Notes under the pieces: generated by a model
Seen by the model: the letters and a program-made list of their open reading frames with translations, nothing else
The model's database searches: none
Told to the model about the DNA's origin: nothing
Translations under genes and position numbers: made by a program
Part shown: piece by piece, positions 63,022-64,000 of the stretch
How positions within the stretch are numbered: position 1 is the first letter of the stretch
Layout of the letters: every line of letters starts with the position of its first letter
Source: Xylanibacter ruminicola
GTDB lineage: Bacteria; Bacteroidota; Bacteroidia; Bacteroidales; Bacteroidaceae
Reading direction: 5' to 3'
DNA length: 64,000 nucleotides
NCBI RefSeq assembly: GCF_900142525.1
Contig: NZ_FRBD01000019.1
Span: forward strand, 1-64,000

Positions 63022-63465
63022 TTATCCTTTCCTGCAGCTGTTACAGAGTTTCTTGCAATACTTCCAGCCACCTGTTGACCAAAGGGCGAGGAAGATGAGT
63101 ACCGGCTGGAAGAACAGTCGGATGAGACGGGCCTGATCGGTGTTGAGACCGAAGGCATCGATATGGTTCACATACTGGTTGATGTTGCCTGGGAAGATGA
63201 GCACATAGAAGAGTGCGAGCAGCGCACCGACGAGTGCTTTCTTTTTCCAAAGGAACAACATGCCAAGGCCGAGGGCAATCTCAATCACGCCCGATGCCAA
63301 TACGACGAAATCTGTAAAGCCCGGACTGAACTGAAGCCATGTAGGCACCTGTGCTACGAACTCCTGACGAGCTATCGTCAGATGACTGATGCCTGCGTAG
63401 GTCATGAAGAGACCAAGTAGCAGACGGAAGCATATCTGGTTGTCAAGCTGTAATTCTGTGTGCAT
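63022..63465 (-). CDS. DoxX-like membrane protein
   Basis: About 147 residues, four helices; RLLLGLFMTYAGISHL and LASGVIEIALGLGML are DoxX-type. The C terminus has a Cys/Lys end (KYCKKLCNSCRKG). DoxX relatives take part in redox or thiosulfate metabolism; role here unproven. The ATG 63465 is used; the frame to 63474 starts with TTG in a 7-nt repeat. Confidence 0.75.
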   Translation of the reverse strand: MHTELQLDNQICFRLLLGLFMTYAGISHLTIARQEFVAQVPTWLQFSPGFTDFVVLASGVIEIALGLGMLFLWKKKALVGALLALFYVLIFPGNINQYVNHIDAFGLNTDQARLIRLFFQPVLIFLALWSTGGWKYCKKLCNSCRKG

Positions 63466-63470
63466 AATTT

Positions 63471-63491
63471 TCAATTCTCAATTGTCAATTA
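63471..63491. repeat. Heptanucleotide array TCAATT(C/G/A)
   Basis: Three 7-nt units between the peroxidase and DoxX genes; the last provides the peroxidase stop. Confidence 0.85.
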
Positions 63492-64000
63492 AGCCAGCAT
63501 GGCTTCCACGTCCTTCTCGAAGTCTTTGGGCTCTGTGGTGGGCGCAAAGCGCTTGATGGTCTCACCATCCTTTGAGATCAGGAACTTGGTGAAATTCCAC
63601 TTGATGTCACTGTCCTTCTCCACGCTCTTGCTGATGGCCTTGAAGAGCGTCTTGGCAGCTTTGGCTTTCAGGCCGTTGTACTCCTCTGTGGGAGCTACGC
63701 TCTTCAAATACTCGAAGATGGGCTGCGCATCGGGGCCGTTGACATCACCCTTCTTCATAATCTGAAATGTAACACCGTAGTTCAGTTGGCAGAACTCCTC
63801 AATCTTTGCATCGCCCTCAGGATCCTGCTCCTTGAACTGGTTGCAGGGGAAGCCGACAATCACCAGTCCTTTGTCCTTGTACTTCTGGTTCAGTTCCTCC
63901 AGTCCTGCGAACTGAGGTGTGAATCCACACTTGCTGGCAGTGTTGACAATCAGCAATACCTTATCCTGAAACTGTGAGAAATCTATCTCCTTACCTTTGC
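63489..64000 (-). CDS. Glutathione peroxidase-like thiol peroxidase, 5' end outside window
   Basis: At least 169 residues. Peroxidatic Cys in NTASKCGFTPQF, GFPCNQF, and WNFTKFLI hold the catalytic Cys-Gln-Trp-Asn set. The frame continues to the window edge (KGKEIDFSQFQDK upstream), so the start lies beyond 64000; an internal TTG at 63956 is not the start. Reduces peroxides, in bacteria often with thioredoxin. First visible gene of the oxidative-stress operon. Confidence 0.92.
   Translation of the reverse strand, partial: KGKEIDFSQFQDKVLLIVNTASKCGFTPQFAGLEELNQKYKDKGLVIVGFPCNQFKEQDPEGDAKIEEFCQLNYGVTFQIMKKGDVNGPDAQPIFEYLKSVAPTEEYNGLKAKAAKTLFKAISKSVEKDSDIKWNFTKFLISKDGETIKRFAPTTEPKDFEKDVEAMLA

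Overview
The window reads as chromosomal DNA of a Bacteroidales bacterium, most likely a Prevotellaceae member. About two dozen genes sit behind the Bacteroidetes promoter signature (a -7 box of form TAnnTTTG, sometimes with a TTTG or TTG about 20 nt upstream). Most genes lack Shine-Dalgarno sequences, S16 carries the long Ala/Lys-rich tail usual in the phylum, and the rlmN-pdxA-flippase-sigma54 regulator-lptE-secG order is one I recall from Bacteroidales. There is no 16S gene, so the genus is inference.

Layout. 0-1.1 kb: IS3-type remnant with a duplicated end, then an M15-like peptidase. 1.2-4.4 kb (minus): a histidine acid phosphatase and a tandem paralog that has lost its catalytic RHG, then a 29-residue membrane peptide behind a cobalamin riboswitch with a terminator. 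4.4-10.3 kb: a GH51 arabinofuranosidase divergent from a histidine kinase, sugar transporter and receiver-only regulator operon. 10.3-24.7 kb: housekeeping genes (dnaX, divIC, pyrC, a stand-alone MetH activation domain, plsC, a Dpm1-like transferase, mfd, hsp20, cysE). 24.7-36 kb: AmpG-like permease, a giant glycosyltransferase/DUF4922/SpoIID fusion, and the rlmN-to-secG cluster. 36-53.3 kb: aldose epimerase, GH2 beta-galactosidase, S16, a small glycan cluster (four glycosyltransferases and a flippase), a porin, rlmD and ppdK. 53.3-59 kb is an accessory region: two Fic proteins, a duplicated ppdK 3' end, decayed phage-type genes, AT-rich palindromes and a tRNA-His 3' fragment. 59-64 kb: thioesterase, dinB, a second hsp20 and an oxidative-stress operon running off the right edge.

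Short repeats run through the whole window, inside genes as well as between them. One class has a period of 7 nt (about ten arrays with several unit sequences). Another has a period of 9 nt with an invariant CTAG, encodes Ala/Thr-Ser-x tripeptides, and lies in frame inside DnaX, Mfd and RlmD. A third is a family of C-rich/G-rich palindromes. They supply signal-peptide residues, stop codons, a gene-fusion joint and a hairpin that covers the lptE start codon.

The strongest candidates for something undescribed are the B12-riboswitch-controlled micropeptide, the active/inactive phosphatase pair, the coding 9-nt CTAG repeats, and the paired long-inverted-repeat/AT-palindrome elements at 37.4 and 56.6 kb. 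All identifications come from reading motifs by eye; no database search was run.
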